From an uncultured bacterium (lineage in GTDB: Bacteria > Bacillota > Clostridia > Lachnospirales > Lachnospiraceae), in contig CAMXIF010000006.1 of assembly GCA_947243845.1 (NCBI GenBank), positions 1 to 64,000 of the forward strand: a stretch of DNA of 64,000 nucleotides. Reading direction: 5' to 3'. The translations under genes and the position numbers were made by a program. Below, piece after piece: positions 9,501 to 17,253 of this stretch (position 1 is the first letter of the stretch; each line of letters opens with the position of its first letter). The notes beneath the pieces were generated by a model that was not told the origin of the DNA, searched no databases, and saw nothing but the letters and a program-made list of their open reading frames with translations.

Positions 9501-11120
9501 GACGGTAGTGGAAGTAACCACTTCCTCACGGATGGCGTCAATGGGCGGATTCGTCACCTGGGCAAACAACTGCTTGAAATAATGGAACAGCGGATGATGC
9601 GCCCTGGAAAGCACCGGAATCGGCGTATCCACGCCCATGGCCGCAATAGCCTCCGCGCCGTTTCTTGCCATGGGCAAGATGCTGGTCTTCAAATCCTCAT
9701 AGGTATAACCGAAAGCCTTCTGCATGCGCTGTCTCTCTTCATAGGTAAACTCCGGCACACGCTGATTGGGAATCTTCAATTCTTTTAAAGTCACCAGCTT
9801 ACTGTCCAGCCACTCGCCGTATGGCTGGGCGGACGCATATTTCTCTTTTAACTCATCATCATCGATGACCCGGCCCTGCACCGTATCCACCAAAAGCATC
9901 TTACCGGGGTGCAGTCTCTCCTTCATCACAATCTTAGAAGAGTCGATGTCCAGCACGCCCACCTCCGAAGAGAGAATCAGGGTGTCATCGTCCGTAATCA
10001 TATAGCGGGAAGGCCGTAGACCGTTCCGGTCAAGTACCGCTCCCATGATATCCCCGTCACAGAACAGAATAGAAGCCGGCCCGTCCCAGGGCTCCATCAT
10101 GGTCGCATAATACTGATAGAAGTCCTTTTTCTTCTGGGACATGGTCTTATTGTTCTCCCAGGGTTCCGGAATGGTAATCATCACCGCCAGCGGCAGCGGC
10201 ATACCGCTCATCACCAAAAATTCCAGCGTATTGTCCAGCATGGCCGAATCAGAACCGGAAGCATTGATGGCCGGCAGAATCTTATGCATCTGCCCCTGCA
10301 GATGCTCGGACTCCATGTTCTCCTCCCTGGCCTGCATCTTATCCGCATTGCCCCGTATGGTGTTAATTTCTCCGTTATGAACAATAAACCGGTTCGGATG
10401 AGCCCGCTCCCAGCTGGGATTGGTATTGGTGGAAAACCGGGAATGTACCACGGCTATGGCAGACTCATAATCTTTGTCCTGCAAGTCCGCAAAGAAAGTG
10501 CGCAGCTGTCCCACCAGGAACATTCCCTTATACACAATCGTCCTGCTGGACAGACTGACTACATAAGTCAAATCCGTTGACTGCTCAAAGGTACGCCTTA
10601 ATATATACAGTTTCCGATCAAAATCAAGCCCCTTCTCCACACCCGCCGGCTTCTTAATAAATGCCTGCATGATACAGGGCATACACTCTACCGCCTTATG
10701 CCCCAACACGGACGGCACCGTAGGCACATCCCGCCAGCCCAAAAACCGCAGCCCCTCTTTCTTGGCAATAATCTCAAACATCTTCTTGGCCTGATTGCGC
10801 TGTAACTCATCCTGCGGGAAAAAGAACGTTCCCACGCCGTACTCTCTCTCCCCGCCGATAACAAAGCCCAGTTCTTTGGTCACTTTCACCATAAACTTAT
10901 GCGGCATCTGTGTGAGGATGCCGACACCGTCACCGGTCTCTCCCTCTGCATCCTTCCCGGCCCTGTGCTCCAGATTCTCCACAATCTTCAGCGCATTTTC
11001 CACGATGTCACGGCTCTTCTTACCCTTGATATTGACACAGGCGCCGATACCGCAGTTATCATGTTCAAATTCTGCCAGGTAGAGCGGGGACCGGGGGATG
11101 GTTGTCTTTACATCAAACAT
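6567..11120 (-). CDS. gltB: Glutamate synthase large subunit
   Basis: 1517 aa with Ntn glutaminase N-terminus (HDNCGIGACVNIKG), FMN-domain KPGEGGHLPGGKV, CPVGVATQ, and GXGXG C-terminal repeats. Confidence 0.97.
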   Translation of the reverse strand: MFDVKTTIPRSPLYLAEFEHDNCGIGACVNIKGKKSRDIVENALKIVENLEHRAGKDAEGETGDGVGILTQMPHKFMVKVTKELGFVIGGEREYGVGTFFFPQDELQRNQAKKMFEIIAKKEGLRFLGWRDVPTVPSVLGHKAVECMPCIMQAFIKKPAGVEKGLDFDRKLYILRRTFEQSTDLTYVVSLSSRTIVYKGMFLVGQLRTFFADLQDKDYESAIAVVHSRFSTNTNPSWERAHPNRFIVHNGEINTIRGNADKMQAREENMESEHLQGQMHKILPAINASGSDSAMLDNTLEFLVMSGMPLPLAVMITIPEPWENNKTMSQKKKDFYQYYATMMEPWDGPASILFCDGDIMGAVLDRNGLRPSRYMITDDDTLILSSEVGVLDIDSSKIVMKERLHPGKMLLVDTVQGRVIDDDELKEKYASAQPYGEWLDSKLVTLKELKIPNQRVPEFTYEERQRMQKAFGYTYEDLKTSILPMARNGAEAIAAMGVDTPIPVLSRAHHPLFHYFKQLFAQVTNPPIDAIREEVVTSTTVYLGQDGNLLEEMPENCNMLRVHNPILTSTDLLKIKAMKAEGFKVEVVPITYYKNTRLEKAIDRLFVEVDRAYRDGVNIIILSDRGVDENRVAIPSLLAVSALQQHLVSTKKRTSVDIILESAEPREVHHFATLLGFGASAINPYLAQESIKELIDNHMLDKDYYAAVNDYNSAILHGIVKIASKMGISTIQSYQGSKIFEALGIDKDVINKYFTNTVCRVGGITLKDIEEEVDTLHSMAFDPLGLSTDTTLDSIGHHQMRSGADEHLYNPETIHLLQESTRRGDYELFKQYTKAVNSEDSIKNLRGLMDFNYPKKPVPIEEVESVDTIVTRFKTGAMSYGSISKEAHETMAIAMNRLHGKSNSGEGGEDKDRLKVGADGLNRCSAIKQVASGRFGVTSEYLNSAQEIQIKMAQGAKPGEGGHLPGGKVYPWIAKTRHSTPGVGLISPPPHHDIYSIEDLAQLIYDLKNANTKARISVKLVSEAGVGTVAAGVAKAGAQVILVSGYDGGTGAAPRNSIHNAGLPWELGLAETHQTLIQNGLRNKVRIETDGKLMSGRDVAIAAILGAEEFGFATAPLVTMGCLMMRVCNLDTCPVGVATQNPELRKRFTGKPEYVENFMRFIAQELREYMAKLGVRRVDELVGRTELLKVKENLTDRQRKVDLNLILSNPYEGSKEKCIFDPKQVYDFHLEKTLDEKVLLKQLSKALEDGQKRSLEVDVSNTDRTFGTIFGSEITRRFGDTLEEDTYHILCKGSGGQSFGAFIPKGLTLELVGDSNDYFGKGLSGGKLVVYPPKGSAFRQDENIIIGNVSLYGATSGKAFINGVAGERFCVRNSGAIAVVEGVGDHGCEYMTGGRVVVIGSVGKNFAAGMSGGIAYVLDENNDLYTKTNKEMVSSYEITSKYDVLELKEMIKEHVAYTNSVKGKEILDNFGEYLPKFKKIIPHDYEIMLKLIVQMEEKGLSAEQAQIEAFYKKDKEGA

Positions 11121-11168
11121 ATGCTACCTCCTTGTCAGAGCAGTTTTGATGACTGTTATACTCTCACA

Positions 11169-11336
11169 AATAAGCAGACTCGAAATGCTTCGCATTTCTC
11201 GTTCGCGGTCTCCGTTCCACTCCGGTCCGCGCAGAGCAGACGTCCACTGGACGTCTTGCGCCTCCTCAGAAGCGCACGAAAACAGACTTTCATGCAGGCA
11301 TGAGTCTGTTTTCGTTCACTTCTGACTCTGCTTATT
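11169..11336. repeat. Multi-hairpin intergenic element bounded by terminal inverted repeats, upstream of gltB
   Basis: Outer arms AATAAGCAGA (11169-11178)/TCTGCTTATT (11327-11336); inner hairpins GAAATGC-TTC-GCATTTC (11182-11198), AGACGTCCA-C-TGGACGTCT (11238-11256), and a long one containing ACGAAAACAGACT...AGTCTGTTTTCGT (11266-11325). Confidence 0.8.
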
Positions 11337-11347
11337 CGCGCAAATAG

Positions 11348-11384
11348 AAAAACGCAAAGAAGGCATCTAGCGCTCCTTTGCGTT
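11348..11384 (-). terminator. Terminator-like hairpin in the inferred gltB leader
   Basis: Minus strand AACGCAAAGgagcgctagatgccttCTTTGCGTTTTTC: 9-bp stem followed by T-run. Confidence 0.5.
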
Positions 11385-11472
11385 CTACATGTATACAATA
11401 ATACACCTGCTTTTGTGAATTGTAAATAAAGACTTTTTGATAAATTGTCAGACTATTTCAAAAATCTTCCCC

Positions 11473-11501
11473 TTGACCAATCACATAATATGGGGTACGA
11501 T
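11473..11501 (+). promoter_or_regulatory. Sigma-A-like promoter upstream of the MutS2-like gene leader
   Basis: TTGACC (11473-11478), 17-nt spacer, TACGAT (11496-11501). Confidence 0.6.
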
Positions 11502-11527
11502 AGAGAAAAAGTTTCAGGAGAATCTGT

Positions 11528-11566
11528 ATGTTAAGTGTAATTGTAATGGAGAATAGTGCAAAATAA
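11528..11566 (+). CDS. Candidate 12-aa leader peptide MLSVIVMENSAK
   Basis: ATG preceded by CAGGAG with suitable spacing, terminated by TAA, located between promoter and terminator-like hairpins. Confidence 0.5.
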   Translation: MLSVIVMENSAK

Positions 11567-11689
11567 ATATTGCCTGGGTGGTTTTTGGTTTACGCTCAAA
11601 GTCTGCCCATTTGCCGGCAACCGATGCTGCCAGCGTTTTCGCCTTACATTTGCTTAATATTATGGTATCTATTTCCAGGAAGGATATTG

Positions 11690-11716
11690 GCATGACTGTA
11701 TGGTCATGCTGTTTTT
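11690..11716 (+). terminator. Terminator-like hairpin 1 in the MutS2-like gene leader
   Basis: GCATGAC-tgtatg-GTCATGC followed by TGTTTTT. Confidence 0.6.
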
Positions 11717-11800
11717 ATGGTATTAGGAAGAAACAAATTTACTCTTTTATTCCTTCATGGCATAACTATATCGTACAGAATAATCCATATAACGATTACA

Positions 11801-11845
11801 AGACCATAGTATCTTAATGCACTTAAGGTATCTATGGTCTTTTTA
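11801..11845 (+). terminator. Terminator-like hairpin 2 in the MutS2-like gene leader
   Basis: AGACCATAGTATCTTAA-tgcac-TTAAGGTATCTATGGTCT followed by TTTT, ~90 bp before the MutS2-like ATG. Confidence 0.7.
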
Positions 11846-11934
11846 CATGTAGGGCGATGCTGCCTGAATTTATTTTGCGGCTATGCTACACGGAATCAGT
11901 GCAAAAGAAGCAGAGAAAGGAATGTATAATTAAA

Positions 11935-13842
11935 ATGAATATTGAAAGACAGATTGAATTTGACAAAATAAAAGACATATGGGCCGATTGCGCAGTCACA
12001 GACCAGGCCAAAGAGAAAATCCATGAAGTTTCCATATGCCTTTCCGAAACCGAATTAAGAAAACAACTAAAGAATACCACAGACGCCAGGAACCTGATTG
12101 AAAAACTGGGGACGCCGCCCCTGCAGAATCTCTCTGAAATAAGGGACATCTTATTGATTGCCCAAAAGGGGGACTGTCTGACACCCTATCAGTTAGAACG
12201 GGTGGAAATCATTTTAGTCGTGATCAGACGGCTGAAAGCGTATTTGGGAAGAGGAAAGATGTATTCTAATTCCCTGGCTTATTATGATGAAAACCTGGAT
12301 GATATCCCAGAGTTACACGAAGAAATATGCAGCAAAATCAGGAATGGAGCTGTCGATGACTACGCCACCAAAGAATTGGGGCAGATTAGGAACCAAATCA
12401 TCAAGTGCGAGGAGCAGATGAAACAGAAGGCGGAACAAATCCTGCGTTCTCATAAGGACTGCATGGCAGACAGCTATTGTACTTATAGGAACGGGCGGAT
12501 ATGTCTTCCTGTGAAAAAGGAATACAAACTGAAGATAACCGGCAGTGTCATCGATAAATCTTCTACCGGCAGCACATTGTTTATAGAACCGTCCGGTGTT
12601 TCGAAATATTATGAAGAACTACAGCTTTTAAAAATCGGGGAAGAAAATGAAGTCCATCGTATTTTATACACCTTATCCGCTTTCGTATCCGCCTCAATCC
12701 CTGTCCTGCATGAGGATCTTAGTATGATCGAAAAGCTGGATTTCATCTTTTCCAAAGGCAAATTGAGCCTGGTCATGGATGCGGTCGAACCAACGATCAA
12801 TACGGAACGAAAAATTACCCTGACGCAGGCGCGTCACCCGCTGATGGACAAAGCACTGGCAGTACCGCTGCAATTTGCCATAGGCGGCGAGATCCAGGGG
12901 ATTGTCATCACCGGCCCTAACACAGGCGGCAAGACTATTGCTATCAAAACAGTTATGTTAACTTGCATCATGGCGCAGTGCGGCATGCATGTTACTTGTA
13001 AACAAGCCGATATCTGCATGAACAGTTCCTATTTATGCGATATCGGTGATGGACAGAACCTCGCTGAAAATCTATCTACCTTTTCCGCACACATAACCAA
13101 TGTGCTGGAAGTCCTGCGGGAAGCCAATCAGGATAGCCTGGTCGTTATGGATGAGCTGGGCTCCGGGACAGATCCCACGGAAGGTATGGGAATCGCCATC
13201 GCAATATTGGAAGAGCTTCGAAAAAGCGGCGCTTTATTTCTGGCCACAACTCACTATCCGGAAGTAAAAGAATACGCCGCCAGAACAGAGTTTATCGTCA
13301 ATGCCAGAATGACCTTTGATAAAAAGACGCTCAGCCCCACATACCAGATGGTGATCGGAGAAGCCGGGGAAAGCTGTGCCTTTTATATCGCTGACAGGCT
13401 GGGTATGCCCAATGAAATGTTAAGAGCCGCAATCCGCGCCGCATATGGCGAAGATACCGCCGCCACGTATCAATTCCAGACGCCTGAAAGCACTATGGTA
13501 AAGAAAACCGGCGCCAGACTCTCCAAAACAAAAAAGGGAAATCAACAAGCGGCTCGCAGCGTCAAATACCAGATTGGCGACAGCGTCATGGTCTATCCAG
13601 AGAAAAAGATTGGGATTGTATGTGCCCCAATCAATGAAAAGGGCGTATTAAGAGTACAGCTGCCAAATAAAAAAATCTGGATCAATCATAAACGCGTAAA
13701 GCTGCACGTGGCGGCAACAGAACTTTATCCGGAAGACTATGATTTTTCCATCCTCTTTGATACAGTGGAAAACAGGAAAAAAAGGCACGACATGCAGCGA
13801 AAATATACTGATGCCGTGCTTGAAAGCAATGAAATAATCTAG
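11935..13842 (+). CDS. MutS2-like ATPase (MutS family) with KOW-like C-terminal region and no visible Smr domain
   Basis: Walker A TGPNTGGKTIAIKTVML, DELGSGTDPTEGMGIAIAILEELR, ATTHYPEVKEYA. ATG at 11935 with upstream AGAAAGGA chosen over the tracked start at 11857; protein ends ~635 aa. Confidence 0.85.
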   Translation: MNIERQIEFDKIKDIWADCAVTDQAKEKIHEVSICLSETELRKQLKNTTDARNLIEKLGTPPLQNLSEIRDILLIAQKGDCLTPYQLERVEIILVVIRRLKAYLGRGKMYSNSLAYYDENLDDIPELHEEICSKIRNGAVDDYATKELGQIRNQIIKCEEQMKQKAEQILRSHKDCMADSYCTYRNGRICLPVKKEYKLKITGSVIDKSSTGSTLFIEPSGVSKYYEELQLLKIGEENEVHRILYTLSAFVSASIPVLHEDLSMIEKLDFIFSKGKLSLVMDAVEPTINTERKITLTQARHPLMDKALAVPLQFAIGGEIQGIVITGPNTGGKTIAIKTVMLTCIMAQCGMHVTCKQADICMNSSYLCDIGDGQNLAENLSTFSAHITNVLEVLREANQDSLVVMDELGSGTDPTEGMGIAIAILEELRKSGALFLATTHYPEVKEYAARTEFIVNARMTFDKKTLSPTYQMVIGEAGESCAFYIADRLGMPNEMLRAAIRAAYGEDTAATYQFQTPESTMVKKTGARLSKTKKGNQQAARSVKYQIGDSVMVYPEKKIGIVCAPINEKGVLRVQLPNKKIWINHKRVKLHVAATELYPEDYDFSILFDTVENRKKRHDMQRKYTDAVLESNEII

Positions 13843-14069
13843 TACAGTCCTGGTGTTCCATTGAAAGGCTTGATATATCTTTGTGATCCAGTCGGTTGTG
13901 TGCTATGATTTCGAAATAGCATTATATGGCTCGGCGTTCCCCAAAAAAGACAAAACCATAAAAACAAAAGGGAACGCCGCTGCAATAGCACTGATAGCAA
14001 AAACAAATTCTTTAGAAAAGTTTTTCATGATTATCATAATCTTCGTTCTATCCACTATGCATTCCAAAA

Positions 14070-14966
14070 TCAATCCCGTTTCACGGGCACCCACAACTCA
14101 CAGAACAGACCGTTTTCCGCATGTTCATAATAAATTTCATAGTCGGTATCCTCTGTCTGCGTATAACCCGTCTGCGGGACAAACTCCTTAAAAAACTTGC
14201 TCCAGGTTTCACCCAGACAATCACCGTCAGAACCAAAGCATTTAAACACCGCATAATCAACAGGTTCTGTCTCCCAGATGGAATAACCGTTCTTGAGAAA
14301 CTGTTCCAGTTTAGCCTCATCCGTATCCTGATCAATCCTGACACCGATTCCATAATTGAAATGCGTCTCTCCGTCTCTCAGCGGATGACACAGGCCGAAC
14401 AGATCCCTTTTTCCTTCCGCACGCAGCATTTTCATAGGCTCGATAAGATTTTTATCATAACACTCCGTCCAGAAATCGGGGATGCTGTGATCATCGTCAT
14501 CATTGATGATCTCATTCGGAAATGCCCTTACCATGGCGATAAATCTCTCACTCTCTCTGTGCTCAATTCTGTAATCCATAACACTACCACCTTCCAGTAT
14601 GATTTTGATGGCAAGCGGATTAAACAAATGAAGTTTTGTGCCTTTTTGCTTTGCCTGTCTGGGCGTTGCACCATGAAACCTTGAAAACGCTTTGGAAAAA
14701 CTTTCCGGCGACTCATAGCCATACTTATACGCAGCTTCAATCACTGAGATATCCGTTGTCTGCAATTCTCTGGCCGCCAGTGTAAGACGTCTTTTTCTAA
14801 TATATTCATTAGCCGTCATGCCTGTAACAAAACTGAACGTCCGATGAAAGTTATAGCTCGACATATGGACACTTTTGGCAACCTCGGCATAACTTATGTC
14901 TTCGCAGATATGTTCTTCCATATAGCATATCGCCTGCTGCATAAGCTGTATCGACATTTGTTCCAT
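14070..14966 (-). CDS. AraC-family transcriptional regulator with GyrI-like effector domain
   Basis: N-term AraC HTH (YNFHRTFSFVTGMTANEYIRKRRLTLAARELQTT...YGYESPESFSKAFSRFHGATPRQAK) plus C-term effector-like domain. Confidence 0.9.
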   Translation of the reverse strand: MEQMSIQLMQQAICYMEEHICEDISYAEVAKSVHMSSYNFHRTFSFVTGMTANEYIRKRRLTLAARELQTTDISVIEAAYKYGYESPESFSKAFSRFHGATPRQAKQKGTKLHLFNPLAIKIILEGGSVMDYRIEHRESERFIAMVRAFPNEIINDDDDHSIPDFWTECYDKNLIEPMKMLRAEGKRDLFGLCHPLRDGETHFNYGIGVRIDQDTDEAKLEQFLKNGYSIWETEPVDYAVFKCFGSDGDCLGETWSKFFKEFVPQTGYTQTEDTDYEIYYEHAENGLFCELWVPVKRD

Positions 14967-15035
14967 CCTCCTTGCATATATCGATTATAACTGTCCATGC
15001 CTGGAAAATCCTGTCCCGCTTTGCACAGATTTGTC

Positions 15036-15503
15036 TTAAAAGGAGTCTTTCCTCAAATCCCTCGCCATACACAACGACTCCGGCATATCCACATATGGCC
15101 CATAATTGGGAATCACTTGAAATCTCAGCTTCCTATATAAGGCACAGGACTCCACCAGCAGTTCCCCCGTTTCCAGGAGCATTCTCTGATAGCCCAGTTC
15201 TGCAGCCCATTCCAGCAACAGCATAACCAGCCTGCTTCCTATCCCCTGCCCCTGATATTCGTTATGTACAAACACCCGTTTTAATTCTATCGTTTCATCA
15301 TCATATCTTCTAATCGCACCGCCGCCGATGGCCTTATACCCATCATAAACGACTATCGCTTCCCGTATCTCATCCAATTGGTTATACTTCTGATATTTAT
15401 CTCTTTTAATCTGCCTCCCGACACGTCTGTCCAAGTCCAGATCAAGGAGTCTGCAGTTTTCTATAAAATCTCTGTTCTTACCATCGGTTCTTATATATTC
15501 CAT
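15036..15503 (-). CDS. GNAT family N-acetyltransferase
   Basis: ELKRVFVHNEYQGQGIGSRLVMLLLEWAAELGYQRMLLETG motif. Confidence 0.9.
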   Translation of the reverse strand: MEYIRTDGKNRDFIENCRLLDLDLDRRVGRQIKRDKYQKYNQLDEIREAIVVYDGYKAIGGGAIRRYDDETIELKRVFVHNEYQGQGIGSRLVMLLLEWAAELGYQRMLLETGELLVESCALYRKLRFQVIPNYGPYVDMPESLCMARDLRKDSF

Positions 15504-15628
15504 GGATATGCCTCCTCTGTTCCTCTCAACCTGAAAGCAGCTATTGATTGTAGCATTTGGTACGCTAATCTTAACTCTGTCAGTAAATCAATATCTTTCA
15601 TTTCAGCTTTTTCAACTATCATGAAAAC

Positions 15629-15877
15629 CTATTTCCTTCTTCTTAGAACCAAACGGACTACGCCTCCGCATATGGTCATGAGCAAACCGTTTTTCAGTAA
15701 TATTTCTCCAATTCTCATGTCAATAATATATTCTATCTGCAGTTCCAGCGGTGGATCCTGATAGGGGACTCCTGCCTTGACCACACAATAATAAGAACCT
15801 ATGAAAATCAAGATCACACCGGATAATACAACCGCGTTGAGCGCTTGAAGGATATAATTGTTTATTTTTGTATCCAT
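15629..15877 (-). CDS. Small hypothetical membrane protein
   Basis: 82 aa with two hydrophobic segments, in line with flanking minus-strand genes. Confidence 0.5.
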   Translation of the reverse strand: MDTKINNYILQALNAVVLSGVILIFIGSYYCVVKAGVPYQDPPLELQIEYIIDMRIGEILLKNGLLMTICGGVVRLVLRRRK

Positions 15878-15880
15878 ATT

Positions 15881-16462
15881 TTACCGCCTTCTTCCGAAAT
15901 ACCGGCAAACCTTATTCTTATAATTCAGATACACTTCTCCAAATGTTTCCAGCAAAAACACTTCTTCTACAAACCTGATCTGCAAATGAAACATAACCAT
16001 CGCCCAAACCGAAACCATCAAAAGCAACCGGTTATAAAACATGAACACCATTCCAATATACACCAAATCAAAACCCAAAAACGCGGGATTGCGGCTGATC
16101 TGATAGATACCTCTTGTCACAAATTCCGTCTTATCTGTACTGGATACGCCTGCCCGCCAGCTGTCCTGCATCGTTATAACCGAAATGATAAACACAATCA
16201 CGCCCATGACAGCGATACCTGCGCCAATCCCCCTCACCGATACAGAAAAAAAGGTCGAATCCATAACGATGCTTACAGCCTCCACAACCGGAACTATGCT
16301 GGTGGCAATCTTCATGGTGATCTCAATATATTTCGCCAAACCGGCCTTTCCTTTTCCGATTTGGTCAGTTTGTATCCCTTTATGGCGCTGGCTAATCATT
16401 TTCATAAAATAGCATCCATAAAATGCTGCTAGAATAAAAACCGCCAGAATCTGAAATACCAT
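15881..16462 (-). CDS. Isoprenylcysteine carboxyl methyltransferase-like membrane protein
   Basis: TRGIYQISRNPAFLGFDLVYIGMVFMFYN...EVFLLETFGEVYLNYKNKVCRYFG, typical of the ICMT/PEMT-like family. Confidence 0.8.
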   Translation of the reverse strand: MVFQILAVFILAAFYGCYFMKMISQRHKGIQTDQIGKGKAGLAKYIEITMKIATSIVPVVEAVSIVMDSTFFSVSVRGIGAGIAVMGVIVFIISVITMQDSWRAGVSSTDKTEFVTRGIYQISRNPAFLGFDLVYIGMVFMFYNRLLLMVSVWAMVMFHLQIRFVEEVFLLETFGEVYLNYKNKVCRYFGRRR

Positions 16463-16480
16463 CCCTATGTTTCTCCTCCG

Positions 16481-17044
16481 TTACATCGGTTTCAAATTTC
16501 TGTTAAGTCTGTCCACCATCCAGGCAAGCCGTTTTTCCCGCCCGGCATCTGTTTTGGCATCCAGGTACGCCCGCGTATAAGTTTTCTTTACTGATAAAGA
16601 CATAGCCCCAAAATTTGTGAAGGCAGGCTCACATCCTTCTAACAAGGCAGCTACACGGGAAATCTGTTCCTCCGTGACCGGCATGGATTTCGGTGCGTCC
16701 CACTGTCCGTTTTTCTTGGCCTCTTCTATCTTCTTCCTGCCAAAATCGGTCATAAGCCCCCGTTCTTCCAGGGTTTGAACCAAAGCCTTGTTCTTCTCCG
16801 ACCACTTACTCTTCTCCCTGCGCATGGAAAAATACTTTTTATACGTTTTATCATCAATACTCTGCATCTGCCCGTCAATCCATCCATAACAGAGCGCTTC
16901 CTCCAAGGCTTCCCCTGCTTTTATTGTTTTCGGCCCGCCGGCCTTGCCAAATAGAAGCCAGATACCGTCATTTGACTGACAATGCTCAGAAAGCCACTGC
17001 CTGAATTCTTCCCTGTTGGCAAATTCCATCATATCACCCATCAC
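16481..17044 (-). CDS. YdeI/OmpD-associated family protein
   Basis: EALCYGWIDGQMQSIDDKTYKKYFSMRREKSKWSEKNKALVQTLEERGLMTDFG is characteristic. Confidence 0.85.
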   Translation of the reverse strand: MMGDMMEFANREEFRQWLSEHCQSNDGIWLLFGKAGGPKTIKAGEALEEALCYGWIDGQMQSIDDKTYKKYFSMRREKSKWSEKNKALVQTLEERGLMTDFGRKKIEEAKKNGQWDAPKSMPVTEEQISRVAALLEGCEPAFTNFGAMSLSVKKTYTRAYLDAKTDAGREKRLAWMVDRLNRNLKPM

Positions 17045-17070
17045 GTGTTTCTCCCTTTTGATAGTTTCGT

Positions 17071-17253
17071 TTAATCTTCAGATGACCAAATTGTCTCGCC
17101 GCCCAAAATAATGTGGTCAATCGTTCCTATATTAATGGATGTCTCATAATGTCCTTCCTGAAAGAAGGGAGATACGAGTACTTTCCTGGCATTCATATAT
17201 AAGATGCTGCCATCCTGATGATACCGAAAACCTCGAAGCAAATAATTAATAGC
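17071..17253 (-). pseudogene. Possible 3' remnant of an unidentified gene (no good start codon)
   Basis: Open frame AINYLLRGFRYHQDGSILYMNARKVLVSPFFQEGHYETSINIGTIDHIILGGETIWSSED* directly behind the stop of the next gene. Confidence 0.35.

Noticed and set aside
11578-11817. 79-aa plus-strand ORF between gltB and the MutS2-like gene
   Set aside because: Spans a terminator hairpin, has no SD and an incoherent composition; the region is better read as an untranslated regulatory leader.
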